64,000 nucleotides of DNA from Caproicibacterium sp. BJN0003 (GCF_026314295.1 NZ_CP111108.1:2046001-2110000); one strand, 5' to 3'; positions 39,830-48,475 are shown, counted from the stretch's first letter. The notes: a model not told the origin generated them from the sequence alone. Numbers and translations: made by a program.

Positions 39830-40276
39830 ATGGCATACAGTGAGAAAGTAATGGATCATTTTGCACATCCACGCAATGTTGGCGAAATTCCAGACGCAAA
39901 CGGTATCGGTGAAGTAGGCAATCCCCGCTGCGGCGATATCATGCGGATGTATATTAAAGTAGAAAACGATGTTATTACCGATGTGAAATTCAAGACCTTT
40001 GGTTGTGGAGCAGCAATCGCTACCAGTAGCATGGCAACAGAACTGATCAAAGGAAAAAGCATTGGGGACGCGTTGAAGCTAACAAACAAGGCAGTTATGG
40101 AAGCTCTGGATGGACTTCCGCCGGTCAAGGTACACTGTTCTGTTCTCGCGGAGCAAGCAATTAAAGCAGCCGTCAGCGACTACTATAAGCGCAAGGGAGT
40201 AGACCCGACCCCATTCGTCGGTGAAATTCCGGAATGCGAGTCCTGTGCTTGTCCGACTTCGGTCCCAACAAAATAA
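39830..40276 (+). CDS. iscU: Iron-sulfur cluster assembly scaffold (IscU/NifU N-terminal type)
   Basis: 148 residues. Scaffold on which Fe-S clusters form from sulfur delivered by IscS. The three ligand cysteines are in GNPRCGDIMRMY, FKTFGCGAAIATSS and VKVHCSVLAEQAI. The C-terminal tail adds a Cys-rich stretch ECESCACPTS that is not part of the core and may bind metal. ATG 39830 behind AGGAGG. No iscA, hscA or fdx gene follows, as is common in clostridia. Confidence 0.94.
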   Translation: MAYSEKVMDHFAHPRNVGEIPDANGIGEVGNPRCGDIMRMYIKVENDVITDVKFKTFGCGAAIATSSMATELIKGKSIGDALKLTNKAVMEALDGLPPVKVHCSVLAEQAIKAAVSDYYKRKGVDPTPFVGEIPECESCACPTSVPTK

Positions 40277-40286
40277 CTTAAAAATT

Positions 40287-40330
40287 AAAAAGCAGCCAAT
40301 CAGTATCAAAAAACTGATTGGCTGCTTTTT
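40287..40330. terminator. Terminator between iscU and the convergent small membrane-protein gene
   Basis: AAAAGCAGCCAATCAGT/ACTGATTGGCTGCTTTT, 17 perfect pairs with T tails in both directions; it ends the iscSU transcript. Confidence 0.9.
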
Positions 40331-40365
40331 GTTAGCCATACTCATTCTTTGGGCAGTTCCGCTGC

Positions 40366-40590
40366 TTATCTAAAAAGGAGAACACAGGCAACCACCAAAA
40401 ATGCAATTCCTGCTCCGCCGCAAATCAGTGCCGAAAGCCGGTAATTTTCTTTTGTTTTTAGCTCTTCCCGCTCTTTTTCCGAAGCCGAAAAATAGGTCAG
40501 TGACCACAGCGGTCCTTTTTCCCTTGCGCACATTCCTGCAAAGATCAACAAAACTGCCGCAAGAACCATTAAAATAATTCCGAGCGCCAT
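40366..40590 (-). CDS. Small membrane protein, DUF3784-like
   Basis: 74 residues with membrane segments at about 2-20 and 50-72 and a charged middle (YFSASEKEREELKTKENY). The layout resembles DUF3784 proteins, but the assignment is weak. The start is ATG 40590 behind GGAAGGGAAG; a longer in-frame version from 40638 would overlap the sdpI gene and lacks support. It lies 17 bases after sdpI and is probably the third gene of that operon. Confidence 0.65.
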   Translation of the reverse strand: MALGIILMVLAAVLLIFAGMCAREKGPLWSLTYFSASEKEREELKTKENYRLSALICGGAGIAFLVVACVLLFR

Positions 40591-40607
40591 TTTTAACTTC
40601 CCTTCCT

Positions 40608-41258
40608 TTAAGGTTTCGGATTCTGCTTCCGATAGCAAAAATAAGAATAGACGACCGGGGAAATTAACAAAATTCCCTCACCAACAAACGCCGCTATTTT
40701 CCAAAAGGCAGGTAAAAAAGCTGAAAAAATCATCAAAAAACCAGCACAGAAAAAGGCCTTTCCACCAAAACGATGCGTACAATACCAAACCTCTTCATTT
40801 GCAAGTGTCCACGGCGTGCGGATGCCGCAAAACCAGTTAGCACGAAATTTTGGCATCAAATTTCCCAAAATGACAAATAAGCATCCTGCAATCAGCATAA
40901 CAGCTGTTCCCATATCGAATTTCACGCCGCGACACCATAAGATCACATAAATTTCCATCATCAGCATAAACAGGCAAAGTACTAATTGGAGGATGTTATA
41001 TTGCCGTCCAAATTTTTGATAATTTTCCTTTTTAGGATCAATCTTTGGCAGTATCCGAAGAAAAATCAAAAGTGCCAACATAAGAAGTGGATAAAAAAAG
41101 ATGGCCCATTTTCCATCTGTTGAATCTACTTCTCCTGTAATACCCCAGTGCATGGGGATCTGTTGGGGCAGGCTGGGGTAAGAAACAGCCGCTATTATGA
41201 AACCGATTAAAACAATACTAATCAGTCCAAAAATATCTTTCTCAAAAATTCGTTTCAC
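40608..41258 (-). CDS. sdpI: SdpI-like membrane protein (DUF1648 + SdpI domains)
   Basis: 216 residues with about six hydrophobic segments. The N-terminal DUF1648 signature is PQQIPMHWGITGEVDSTDGK, and the C-terminal SdpI signature is NWFCGIRTPWTLANEEVW. In Bacillus SdpI gives immunity to the SdpC toxin and sequesters the SdpR repressor. The start is taken as GTG 41258, which overlaps the sdpR stop as GTGA; an upstream GTG at 41288 is possible. No sdpABC toxin genes are present in the window. Confidence 0.85.
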   Translation of the reverse strand: MKRIFEKDIFGLISIVLIGFIIAAVSYPSLPQQIPMHWGITGEVDSTDGKWAIFFYPLLMLALLIFLRILPKIDPKKENYQKFGRQYNILQLVLCLFMLMMEIYVILWCRGVKFDMGTAVMLIAGCLFVILGNLMPKFRANWFCGIRTPWTLANEEVWYCTHRFGGKAFFCAGFLMIFSAFLPAFWKIAAFVGEGILLISPVVYSYFCYRKQNPKP

Positions 41259-41524
41259 TTTTTCTCTCCCGTAAATTTGGTTACCCACGCCATCAATTCT
41301 TCAAAGACACTTAGATTTAATTCATAATAAACAAATTTTCCTTCTTTTTTATCCCGAACCAAATCAGCCTCTTTTAAAATTGCAAGGTGATGTGAAACCG
41401 TAGCGCCTGTCAGATCAAAATGATTTCCAATATCACCAGCTGACCGGCTGCCACTTTTCAACAGCTCCAAAATGTCTCGCCGAGTGGGATCCGACAGCGC
41501 TTTAAATATTTTTTGAAACGCCAT
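41255..41524 (-). CDS. sdpR: ArsR/SdpR-family transcriptional repressor
   Basis: 89 residues, winged helix. MAFQKIFKALSDPTRRDIL and the recognition region GNHFDLTGATVSHHLAILKE place it in the ArsR family, and the SdpI-like partner makes it SdpR-like. No metal-binding CxC motif is present. ATG 41524, 6 bases after GAGAGGG; upstream in-frame starts lie in the operator. It should repress its own promoter, which carries an inverted repeat. Confidence 0.88.
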   Translation of the reverse strand: MAFQKIFKALSDPTRRDILELLKSGSRSAGDIGNHFDLTGATVSHHLAILKEADLVRDKKEGKFVYYELNLSVFEELMAWVTKFTGEKK

Positions 41525-41548
41525 ATTAGACCCTCTCTTTCTAATCAT

Positions 41549-41597
41549 TTAGATAGCCATCTAATAATCAGTATATCAATTTTTGTATAAAAGTCAA
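41549..41597 (-). promoter_or_regulatory. sdpR-sdpI promoter and operator
   Basis: On the minus strand TTGACT (41597-41592), 16-base spacer, TATACT (41575-41570). The inverted repeat TTAGAT-n4-ATCTAA (41549-41564) sits at the predicted transcript start, a good place for SdpR autorepression. The -35 box overlaps the end of ruvX. Confidence 0.65.
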
Positions 41598-42004
41598 GAA
41601 TGCGCACTCAAATAATCCTGTAAGATAATCGTTGCAGCAACGGCATCAACAACTGCTTTTCGCTTTTTTCCCCGTACATTTGTATCGATAAGATAAGTAT
41701 GAGCCACCATTGTTGTACACCGTTCATCCTGCAAATGAACAGGAACCGAAATTTGCTTTGAAAGTTTCTGAGCAAAATCTCGTGCGTTCTGAGCGCTTTC
41801 GCCCTCTGTCCCATCCATGTTTTTCGGAAGGCCGACCACAACGGCACCGGCACCGGTTTTTTCCACCTGTTCTGCAACTTGAATCAGAAGTTTATCCCAG
41901 TTATAAGACGGCAGCACCATCAGAGGAGAAGCTAAGATCTCTCCTTCGTCACAGATCGCAAGGCCTGTGCGGGCATGTCCCAAATCGACTGCAAGAATCT
42001 TCAT
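41594..42004 (-). CDS. ruvX: Putative pre-16S rRNA nuclease / Holliday junction resolvase (YqgF/RuvX)
   Basis: 136 residues, RNase H-like fold. Family motifs are AVDLGHARTGLAICDEG, VVVGLPKNMDGTEGESAQ and LQDERCTTMVAHTY; the C-terminal DAVAATIILQDYL is typical. Start ATG 42004 overlaps the phosphatase stop as ATGA, so translation is coupled. It is the last gene of the pyrimidine operon transcript, an unusual place for it. Confidence 0.93.
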   Translation of the reverse strand: MKILAVDLGHARTGLAICDEGEILASPLMVLPSYNWDKLLIQVAEQVEKTGAGAVVVGLPKNMDGTEGESAQNARDFAQKLSKQISVPVHLQDERCTTMVAHTYLIDTNVRGKKRKAVVDAVAATIILQDYLSAHS

Positions 42005-42684
42005 GACGGTTCCTCCATCTGATTTTCTTTTTTCCACCAACCCTGATGTGCAAAGACAGAAACTTCCGGAGTCAAATGAGAAGCATCATTTAAAAGCACA
42101 ATTTTGGGAAGAGCTTTCGGGGAGGTAAACTTCAAAACGCTGACGGCCGTATTATCGCACCAATCCACATCGTTGATCTGCTCTAGCTTTTTTCCCATTG
42201 CATGGCAAAGAAGATTACGGATTGCGCAGCCATGAGAAACGACTGCAATGGTTTTTCCTTGATTTTTATCCACAATGTCTTCCATTGCCTGCCAAGTTCT
42301 ATCATAAACCTGCCGCATGGTTTCGCCATGAGGCGCCGCAAATTCCCACGGTGTCTGATACCACTCTTGGTTCTGCTGCGGAAAATTCTTGGAAAAATCA
42401 TTCCATTTGGTTCCTTCACAGTCGCCTCCGTTAATTTCTTCCAAGCGGGGATCTGTCTGAATTTTGAGCTTATGATACCGACCGACAGCCTCTGCTGTAC
42501 AGTAAGCACGTTTTAGAGGACTCGAATAAATGGCATCCAGCGGCAGATTGCGGCAGCGAATACTAAGCAGATCGAGCTGTACTCTTCCATTTCCGCTGAC
42601 ATCACAGTCTGTATGCCCCTGAAAAGTACCATTCGTATTGCCCTGTGCCTCGCAGTGCCGAATTAGATAAACTGTTGTCACCAT
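42001..42684 (-). CDS. Histidine phosphatase family protein
   Basis: 227 residues of the phosphoglycerate mutase-like superfamily. The phosphohistidine motif, usually RHG, reads LIRHCEAQGN, with Cys in place of Gly. The second catalytic elements are present: SSPLKRAYCTAEAV (Arg), PHGETMRQVYDR and VVSHGCAIRNLL (His). Substrate unknown; small-molecule phosphatases such as CobC or PhoE relatives are candidates. ATG 42684 overlaps pyrD by 7 bases. Confidence 0.88.
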   Translation of the reverse strand: MVTTVYLIRHCEAQGNTNGTFQGHTDCDVSGNGRVQLDLLSIRCRNLPLDAIYSSPLKRAYCTAEAVGRYHKLKIQTDPRLEEINGGDCEGTKWNDFSKNFPQQNQEWYQTPWEFAAPHGETMRQVYDRTWQAMEDIVDKNQGKTIAVVSHGCAIRNLLCHAMGKKLEQINDVDWCDNTAVSVLKFTSPKALPKIVLLNDASHLTPEVSVFAHQGWWKKENQMEEPS

Positions 42685-43592
42685 GGCTGCACCTTCCCGG
42701 TCAGCTCACTGATATTAGAAATTCCGTTTTTACTGAGATATTGTTCGAGTCCTTCCAAAATCTTTATGGGCGCATAAGGATCATGAAACAAAATTGTTCC
42801 AATCTGAACCGCGGATGCACCTGCAAGGAACATCTCGACCACATCCTGCCAGGAAGTGATTCCTCCTAGGCCGATTACCGGAATTTTCACTCGAGAAGCC
42901 ACCTCAAAGACCATTCGCACCGCGATCGGAAAAACAGCCGGGCCGCTTAATCCTCCGGTATTATTGTGCAGAATCGGACGACGGGTCTTTAAATCGATCC
43001 GCATTCCGGTAAGGGTGTTGATCAAAGAAATTGCATCAGCGCCGCTTGACTCTGCTGCTGCAGCGATATCTGCAATATTTGAGACGTTAGGTGAAAGCTT
43101 TACGATCAGCGGCTTTTTGCAAAACGCTCGCACCGCTTTTGTAATTTTCTCTACACTTTCGCAGGAAGTTCCAAAAGCTGCTCCGCCTTCTTTAACGTTC
43201 GGACAGGAAATATTGAGCTCGATCAAATCGACTTCCGTTTGGGAAAGACGCTGTGCCATTTGACAATAATCGTCCACTGTACTCCCCGCAATATTTGCAA
43301 TGATAACGGTTCCCTGCTGCCTGATCCATGGCAGATCTTCCCGAATAAAATGCTCTACGCCCGGATTCTGAAGTCCGACGGAATTAAGGATTCCGCTGGG
43401 CGTTTCCGCAATTCTCGGGGGTAAATTTCCCGCACGTTCCTTTAACGTAAGCCCTTTACAGGAAATTCCTCCAAACGTTTTTAACGGATAAAACTCTGCA
43501 AATTCCCGCCCGAACCCGAAAGTGCCGGAAGCTGCAATCAGAGGATTTTCAAAATCAATCCCCGCAATGTTTACATGCAGACGTTCACTCAC
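42678..43592 (-). CDS. pyrD: Dihydroorotate dehydrogenase, class 1B catalytic subunit
   Basis: 304 residues. FMN enzyme oxidising dihydroorotate to orotate. The active-site Cys lies in LIELNISCPNVKEGG, FMN-binding residues in PLIVKLSPNVSNIADIA, and the phosphate-binding loop in VIGLGGITSWQDVVEMFLAG. The partner is PyrK, encoded immediately upstream with an ATGA overlap, which makes it a class 1B enzyme using NAD. Confidence 0.96.
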   Translation of the reverse strand: MSERLHVNIAGIDFENPLIAASGTFGFGREFAEFYPLKTFGGISCKGLTLKERAGNLPPRIAETPSGILNSVGLQNPGVEHFIREDLPWIRQQGTVIIANIAGSTVDDYCQMAQRLSQTEVDLIELNISCPNVKEGGAAFGTSCESVEKITKAVRAFCKKPLIVKLSPNVSNIADIAAAAESSGADAISLINTLTGMRIDLKTRRPILHNNTGGLSGPAVFPIAVRMVFEVASRVKIPVIGLGGITSWQDVVEMFLAGASAVQIGTILFHDPYAPIKILEGLEQYLSKNGISNISELTGKVQPW

Positions 43593-44344
43593 AGAACCAC
43601 CTCCTCTGAGGAAAAGACCGGCCCATCTTTACAGACATGACCATAATAGCTTTCTCCGTTTGCTCTCTTAAGCTGGACTGCACAACCAAGACATGCACCT
43701 ATTCCGCAAGCCATGCGTTCTTCCAAAGAAATCCAGCATGGCTTGTTCATTTGTTTACATAATTCTGATACTGCTTTCAGCATTGGTTTTGGGCCACAAG
43801 CATAACAAATATCAAACGAAGTTTCCTTCAAAAAATCAGCAGCAAACCCATGATGACCAAAGCTGCCGTCATCTGTTGCAATTTTGACAGTGCTCCCTGC
43901 GGCGGCAAACTCCTTTTCCAGAATCACTGCTTCTTTAGAGCGGAACCCCAAAGCGGCTGTCCCGTTTTTTCCGTATTTCTGTGCAAGTCCCAAAAGTGGA
44001 GGAACTCCGATTCCGCCCCCAACGAAGATGGCTTTTTTCTGAAGATCTTCCACCGGAAATCCATTCCCCAACGGAGCCAAAAAGTCGAGCGTATCCCCTA
44101 CTTGAAAACGGGAAAGGAGTTGGGTCCCTTCTCCACGGATCTGAAAAACGAAGCGCAAAAGGCCATTCTCGGCACTGCAAATTGAGATTGGCCGGCGCAG
44201 AATTTTATTCGGCACCAAAATATTTGCAAACTGTCCTGGTTTTACCATAGGGACCAATGTTGGAGCCTTTACGGTAAAATCAAAAATGTCCTGTGTCAGT
44301 ACTTCTTTCCGAATAACGGTCCCATGCCAAACATCATACTTCAT
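43589..44344 (-). CDS. pyrK: Dihydroorotate dehydrogenase electron-transfer subunit
   Basis: 251 residues. Carries electrons from PyrD to NAD through FAD and a 2Fe-2S cluster. FAD binding: RRPISICSAENGLLRF. NAD binding: FVGGGIGVPPLLGLAQ. Cluster ligands: ACGIGACLGCAVQ and the later Cys in GHVCKDGPVF. The start is ATG 44344, overlapping the pyrF stop as ATGA; an in-frame start 35 codons upstream inside pyrF is rejected. Confidence 0.95.
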   Translation of the reverse strand: MKYDVWHGTVIRKEVLTQDIFDFTVKAPTLVPMVKPGQFANILVPNKILRRPISICSAENGLLRFVFQIRGEGTQLLSRFQVGDTLDFLAPLGNGFPVEDLQKKAIFVGGGIGVPPLLGLAQKYGKNGTAALGFRSKEAVILEKEFAAAGSTVKIATDDGSFGHHGFAADFLKETSFDICYACGPKPMLKAVSELCKQMNKPCWISLEERMACGIGACLGCAVQLKRANGESYYGHVCKDGPVFSSEEVVL

Positions 44345-45267
44345 GCTTTGATTTCTCCGATCTGAGAAAGGATATCCTCTTTCATGCGCATCGCTTCCCG
44401 TGCCGCTGCTTTTGCAAAATATTGTTCTTCTGCACTGGTCTGCTGCCATGCAGTCATAATGCTTCTGGAAGCGTTGACGATCGCTCCAAGCCCTTTTTCG
44501 TCAAAAGCAGGTGCAACGTCTTTGGCCCCGCCGCCTTGCGCACCATATCCCGGGACAAGGAAAAAGGTATGGGGAAGTTTTTTGCGCAGTTCTGAAAGCT
44601 GCGCAGGATAAGTCGCGCCCACAACGCCGCCAACTCTGCTATAACCATACTTTCCAATCGTTTCAGCACCCCATTTTTCACAGAGCGTTCCAACTGTCAA
44701 ATAGAGGGTCTTCCCTGTTTCCAGTTTTTGATCCTGCAACTCACCAGAGGAAGGATTACTGGTTTTAATCAGGACAAAGACGTCACGATCACGCTCCTCA
44801 CAGACCGACAGAAGTGGCTTGATTCCGTCCGCACCCAAATAGGGGTTCACTGTCAAAGCGTCGCTGTCAAAGGCTGGAACCAATTCTCCCTCTACCCCGA
44901 CAACCCCAAGATGTGCTTTTGCATACGCTTCCATGGTTGTTCCGATATCATTCCTTTTTCCGTCTGTAATAACAAACAAACCTTTTCCCTGCGCATATCG
45001 AATGGTCTCATAAAGTGCTCTCATTCCCTGCCAGCCATATTGTTCATAATAGGCACACTGAGGCTTGACCGCCGGAACAATCGGAGAAATTGCATCAATC
45101 AATCCGCGATTAAACTGCAGAATTGCATCTGCCGCTCCCTCTAAATTCTTTCCGTATTTGGAAAAAGAGGCAACTTTAATAAAATCCGGAATATAGCTCA
45201 ATTTAGGATCAAGCCCTGCTACCGTCGGATTTTGTTTTGCAACGATTGCGTCGATCAGTCTATCCAT
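44341..45267 (-). CDS. pyrF: Orotidine 5'-phosphate decarboxylase (long form)
   Basis: 308 residues. Final step of UMP synthesis. The catalytic Lys-Asp pair is in VITDGKRNDIGTTMEAYA (about residues 85-102). The length, the N-terminal VAGLDPKLSYIP and the C-terminal RSIMTAWQ place it in the longer bacterial form (PyrF type 2) rather than the 230-residue form. ATG 45267; pyrC ends 45 bases upstream. Confidence 0.95.
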   Translation of the reverse strand: MDRLIDAIVAKQNPTVAGLDPKLSYIPDFIKVASFSKYGKNLEGAADAILQFNRGLIDAISPIVPAVKPQCAYYEQYGWQGMRALYETIRYAQGKGLFVITDGKRNDIGTTMEAYAKAHLGVVGVEGELVPAFDSDALTVNPYLGADGIKPLLSVCEERDRDVFVLIKTSNPSSGELQDQKLETGKTLYLTVGTLCEKWGAETIGKYGYSRVGGVVGATYPAQLSELRKKLPHTFFLVPGYGAQGGGAKDVAPAFDEKGLGAIVNASRSIMTAWQQTSAEEQYFAKAAAREAMRMKEDILSQIGEIKA

Positions 45268-45312
45268 TATTATCGCTCCTTTGAATTTTCCGATTTCGGG
45301 AAAAATAATTTC

Positions 45313-46593
45313 TTATGAATTTATAAATACACATTTTCCATTCAAAAAAGTACACTGTACCTTTCCAAAAAGCGTTTTTCCTTTAAATACCGCATTTCGG
45401 CTTTTCCCGTGCAGGAAATTCGGATCTACCTGCCAGCAAAAATCCGGATCGAAAAGGGTCAGGTCGGCAGGCGCTCCAACTGCCAGAGTCCCCGCAGGCA
45501 AATGCAGAATTTTTGCCGGAATCGTACTCATCTTCTCCAAAAGCTGCATCATGGAAAGAAATCCCGGTCTCACAAGATAAGTGATCCCGGCTGCAAGACT
45601 CGTTTCCATCCCGACCGCTCCATTGGGCGCCTTTAAAAAGTCCGCTTTCTCCTGCGGAGTATGTGGTGCATGATCGGTTGCAATGACTGCAATTGTTCCA
45701 TCTTGCAACCCCTTTATAATTGCCAGACGGTCCTTTTCTGTTCGAAGCGGCGGACTCATCCGCGCATCTGCATCTTTTTTTAGGAGTTCCTCCTCGGTCA
45801 GTGCAAAATAATGCGGTGCCGTTTCGCAGGTAACGGGAATTCCCCTTCTTTGATAATCCCGAATCAGAGAAACGCTCTCCTTGGTACTGACATGACAGAT
45901 ATGCACACCGACTTCATAAGCAGCTGCCAGTGCTAATTCCCTTGCAGTTCCACAGTCTTCTGCTGCACGTGGGATTCCCGGAACGCCCAGTTCTTTTGAA
46001 ACAGTCCCCTCATTGATTTTCCCATTTTTCGTAACATCGAGATCTTCACAATGTGCTAAAATAGGGACTCTGAGCTTTTTAGCCTCCTGCATGGCAGACG
46101 CCATCATCGAAGTATGAAGGACAGGCCTTCCATCATCAGAAAATGCGATTGCTCCGGCCTTTTTTAAAGCTGCAAGATCGGTTGGAAGCTCTCCTTTCAG
46201 TCCTTGGCTGATTGCGCCCGCCGGATAAACATGCGCATCTGCTTTTTCTGCTTTCTGCAAAACATATTGAATCGTTTCCGGTGAATCAAGTGCCGGATTT
46301 GTATTGGGCATACATAAAAGACTCGTTACCCCACCCGCTGCAGCAGCATGGCAGCCGGACAAAATATCTTCTTTCTCCGTAAATCCGGGATCTCTCAAAT
46401 GAACATGCATATCAACTAGTCCCGGAGAAAGAATCAGTCCTTTGCAATCAATTCGTTCTGCCTTTTCTGAGGCCGTCTGATCAGCTTCTTTACAGAGCGC
46501 GGCAATCCTGCCGTCCCTACAGAGAAGACTCCCTATTTGATCCAATCCGGCAGCAGGATCCATCAAGTGTGCATTGATAAAAAGCAGTTCCAT
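45313..46593 (-). CDS. pyrC: Dihydroorotase
   Basis: 426 residues, class I amidohydrolase. Zinc ligands in LVDMHVHLRDPGFTEKEDI (about residues 58-76), a further metal His in LAHCEDLD and HICHVSTKESV, and the catalytic Asp in IATDHAPHTPQEK. First gene of the pyrC-pyrF-pyrK-pyrD order. ATG 46593 behind AGGAGAA. The other pyrimidine genes (carAB, pyrB, pyrE) are not in the window. Confidence 0.95.
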   Translation of the reverse strand: MELLFINAHLMDPAAGLDQIGSLLCRDGRIAALCKEADQTASEKAERIDCKGLILSPGLVDMHVHLRDPGFTEKEDILSGCHAAAAGGVTSLLCMPNTNPALDSPETIQYVLQKAEKADAHVYPAGAISQGLKGELPTDLAALKKAGAIAFSDDGRPVLHTSMMASAMQEAKKLRVPILAHCEDLDVTKNGKINEGTVSKELGVPGIPRAAEDCGTARELALAAAYEVGVHICHVSTKESVSLIRDYQRRGIPVTCETAPHYFALTEEELLKKDADARMSPPLRTEKDRLAIIKGLQDGTIAVIATDHAPHTPQEKADFLKAPNGAVGMETSLAAGITYLVRPGFLSMMQLLEKMSTIPAKILHLPAGTLAVGAPADLTLFDPDFCWQVDPNFLHGKSRNAVFKGKTLFGKVQCTFLNGKCVFINS

Positions 46594-46639
46594 GAGATTC
46601 TCCTGTTCTAACTTAAAACTTCTCTTGAATTTTCTTTTT

Positions 46640-46668
46640 ATTATACTATATTTGTAGCTTTTTTTACA
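46640..46668 (-). promoter_or_regulatory. Candidate promoter of the pyr operon
   Basis: On the minus strand TGTAAA, 17-base spacer, TATAAT (46645-46640). The predicted leader is only about 40 bases, too short for a PyrR attenuator. Between this promoter and 46800 the sequence is AT-rich with no visible feature. Confidence 0.5.
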
Positions 46669-46800
46669 GAGATTTTTCTATGAAATTCCTTCCTACTTTA
46701 AAGTACCTCACTCTTCAAAAATTTATTTTTGTGAGTTTGTCATATTGCCTATAAATTTCTTTTATTGTTTATAATTTATTACAAATATTATACTTTCCTC

Positions 46801-46829
46801 TTGACAAAAAGATATTGCAGAACAATAAT
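46801..46829 (+). promoter_or_regulatory. Promoter of the symporter gene
   Basis: TTGACA (46801-46806), 17-base spacer, AATAAT (46824-46829). Transcription should start near 46836, just before the attenuator-like leader. Confidence 0.75.
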
Positions 46830-46835
46830 AAAGCC

Positions 46836-46960
46836 ATCTTAGCAATCGGCTGCTTCATTTAATAAACGCCATAAGGTTACTCTTATGTTTCAAAAATGAA
46901 AACCAGCAAAGAAAAAGTCTTCCTGCTTTTTCTTTGCTGGTTTTTTATTTTTATTTCAGA
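46836..46960 (+). promoter_or_regulatory. Attenuator-like leader RNA, copy A (symporter gene)
   Basis: Elements in order: box GCTGCTTCATTT (46849-46860); small hairpin CATAAG-n6-CTTATG (46870-46887); AAATGAAAACCAGC (46894-46907), which can pair with the box through AAATGAA/TTCATTT and CAGC/GCTG; and an intrinsic terminator, AAAACCAGCAAAGAAAAAG (46899-46917) with its complement at 46926-46944, 19 perfect pairs, then T-rich. The CCAGC segment can pair with either the box or the terminator partner, so the two folds exclude each other. No glycine riboswitch or T-box sequence is visible. Copy B lies at 48838-48944. Confidence 0.6.
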
Positions 46961-46976
46961 AAAGAGAGAAATGCAT

Positions 46977-48395
46977 ATGGAAGCTGTCACGAACATTTTA
47001 ACACAAATTCAATCCATTGTTTGGGGGCCGCCTACCCTGATTTTACTAATCGGAACAGGACTGTATTTTACAATCCGATTACATCTTCTGCAAATTATAA
47101 AGCTTCCGCGTGCGATGAAAGCCATTTTTGAAAAAGAAGAGGGCGCAGGGGATGTTTCTGCTTTTGGCTCTCTCTGCACCACGCTGGCAGCCACCATCGG
47201 CACCGGCAGTATTGTTGGGGTAGCAACAGCGCTGCGAATCGGAGGGCCGGGTGCCATGTTCTGGATGTGGGTCTCTGCTTTCGTCGGAATGGCCACTAAA
47301 TATGCAGAGGGATTGCTTGCAGTCAAATACCGTTCTCTTGATGAAAACGGGCACATTGCCGGCGGACCAATGTATTACATTCAAAACGGGCTTGGAGAAA
47401 AGTGGATTTGGCTTGCAAAAATGTTTGCATTATTTGGATCAATTACCGCTCTATTAGGCTGCGGCACCTTTCCGCAGGTTAACGCCATCACGGAATCCGT
47501 GCATGATTCATTCGGAACTCCGGTTTGGATCAGCGGTCTTATTATTACCATAGCAGTCGCCGCCGTTATTCTAGGCGGTATCGGTTCTATTTCGAAAGTA
47601 GCAGAATTTGTAGTGCCGTTTATGGCCGGGTTCTATATTTTCGGATCTTTGATTATAATCATATTGAATCGAGAAATGATTCCGCAAACTTTTTCCAATA
47701 TTTTTTACAGTGCATTCCACCCGACTGCTATGCTTGGCGGTGCGGCAGGCACCGGCATTATTTCGGTCATGACTTCAATGCGTACTGGTGTCGCGCGCGG
47801 CGTCTATACCAATGAAGCCGGCCTTGGTTCTTCTCCTATTGTAATTGCAGCGGCTAAAAGCAATTCCTGTGTACGCCAAGGACTGATCGCCATGACCAGT
47901 GTGTTTTTTACGACGATTATTACCTGCACAATGACAGGCATTGTAATTTTAACAAGCGGAATGCTTAACAGCACGGATCTAAGTGGAAGTCCGCTTGCCA
48001 ATGCAGCCTATAACAGCAGCCTTCCTGCGGGGATCGGAACATATCTCATTACAATTGGCATTATCTTCTTCTCCTTTACTACAATTATCGGCTGGTCTTA
48101 TTACGGGGAACGCTGTATGGTTTATCTGACAAACAGCGTTAAATGTATCCGTCCTTTCAAAGCAGCTTATCTAATTGCGATTGCACTGGCTCCTTTTCTT
48201 TCTTTGGAACCCATCTGGCTTTTAGCCGATATTACAAACGCCTTGATGGCTTTTCCAAATTTAATAGGTCTTTTGGGGCTGAGAAATATTGTAATCGACG
48301 AAACGCATACCTTTTTCCACCAAAGAACGCCTCACACGGCAATTTCTTTAGAAAAATCAGAATCAGAGAGCGAAACCGTGATATGTAATGGATAG
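46977..48395 (+). CDS. Sodium:alanine/glycine symporter (AGCS family)
   Basis: 472 residues with about 10-11 membrane segments. Family signatures: FGSLCTTLAATIGTGSIVGVA, KYAEGLLAVKYR, GGPMYYIQNGLG, NEAGLGSSPIVIAAA. It imports alanine or glycine with sodium. The start is ATG 46977, 8 bases after AGAGAG; an in-frame ATG at 46896 is rejected because it would put the start inside the terminator. It heads a cluster with a dipeptidase and dipeptide epimerase, so imported or released alanine fits the context. Expression is probably controlled by the upstream attenuator. Confidence 0.93.
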   Translation: MEAVTNILTQIQSIVWGPPTLILLIGTGLYFTIRLHLLQIIKLPRAMKAIFEKEEGAGDVSAFGSLCTTLAATIGTGSIVGVATALRIGGPGAMFWMWVSAFVGMATKYAEGLLAVKYRSLDENGHIAGGPMYYIQNGLGEKWIWLAKMFALFGSITALLGCGTFPQVNAITESVHDSFGTPVWISGLIITIAVAAVILGGIGSISKVAEFVVPFMAGFYIFGSLIIIILNREMIPQTFSNIFYSAFHPTAMLGGAAGTGIISVMTSMRTGVARGVYTNEAGLGSSPIVIAAAKSNSCVRQGLIAMTSVFFTTIITCTMTGIVILTSGMLNSTDLSGSPLANAAYNSSLPAGIGTYLITIGIIFFSFTTIIGWSYYGERCMVYLTNSVKCIRPFKAAYLIAIALAPFLSLEPIWLLADITNALMAFPNLIGLLGLRNIVIDETHTFFHQRTPHTAISLEKSESESETVICNG

Positions 48396-48420
48396 AGTGC
48401 ACAAATCATACAATATGAAG

Positions 48421-48449
48421 TTGACTTTATGATCTATTTTAGATATAAT
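48421..48449 (+). promoter_or_regulatory. Promoter of the DUF3870 gene
   Basis: TTGACT (48421-48426), 17-base spacer, TATAAT (48444-48449), 27 bases before the start codon. Confidence 0.75.
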
Positions 48450-48475
48450 TTAAAAAAGGAGGTCAGCAAAAGGCT

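Noticed and set aside
46594-46640. PyrR-type attenuator upstream of pyrC
   Set aside because: The predicted leader is about 40 bases with no antiterminator or PyrR-binding loop.
46836-46976. Glycine riboswitch, which often precedes AGCS symporter genes
   Set aside because: No conserved glycine-riboswitch core or tandem aptamers could be found; the leader is only about 140 bases and has a different plan.
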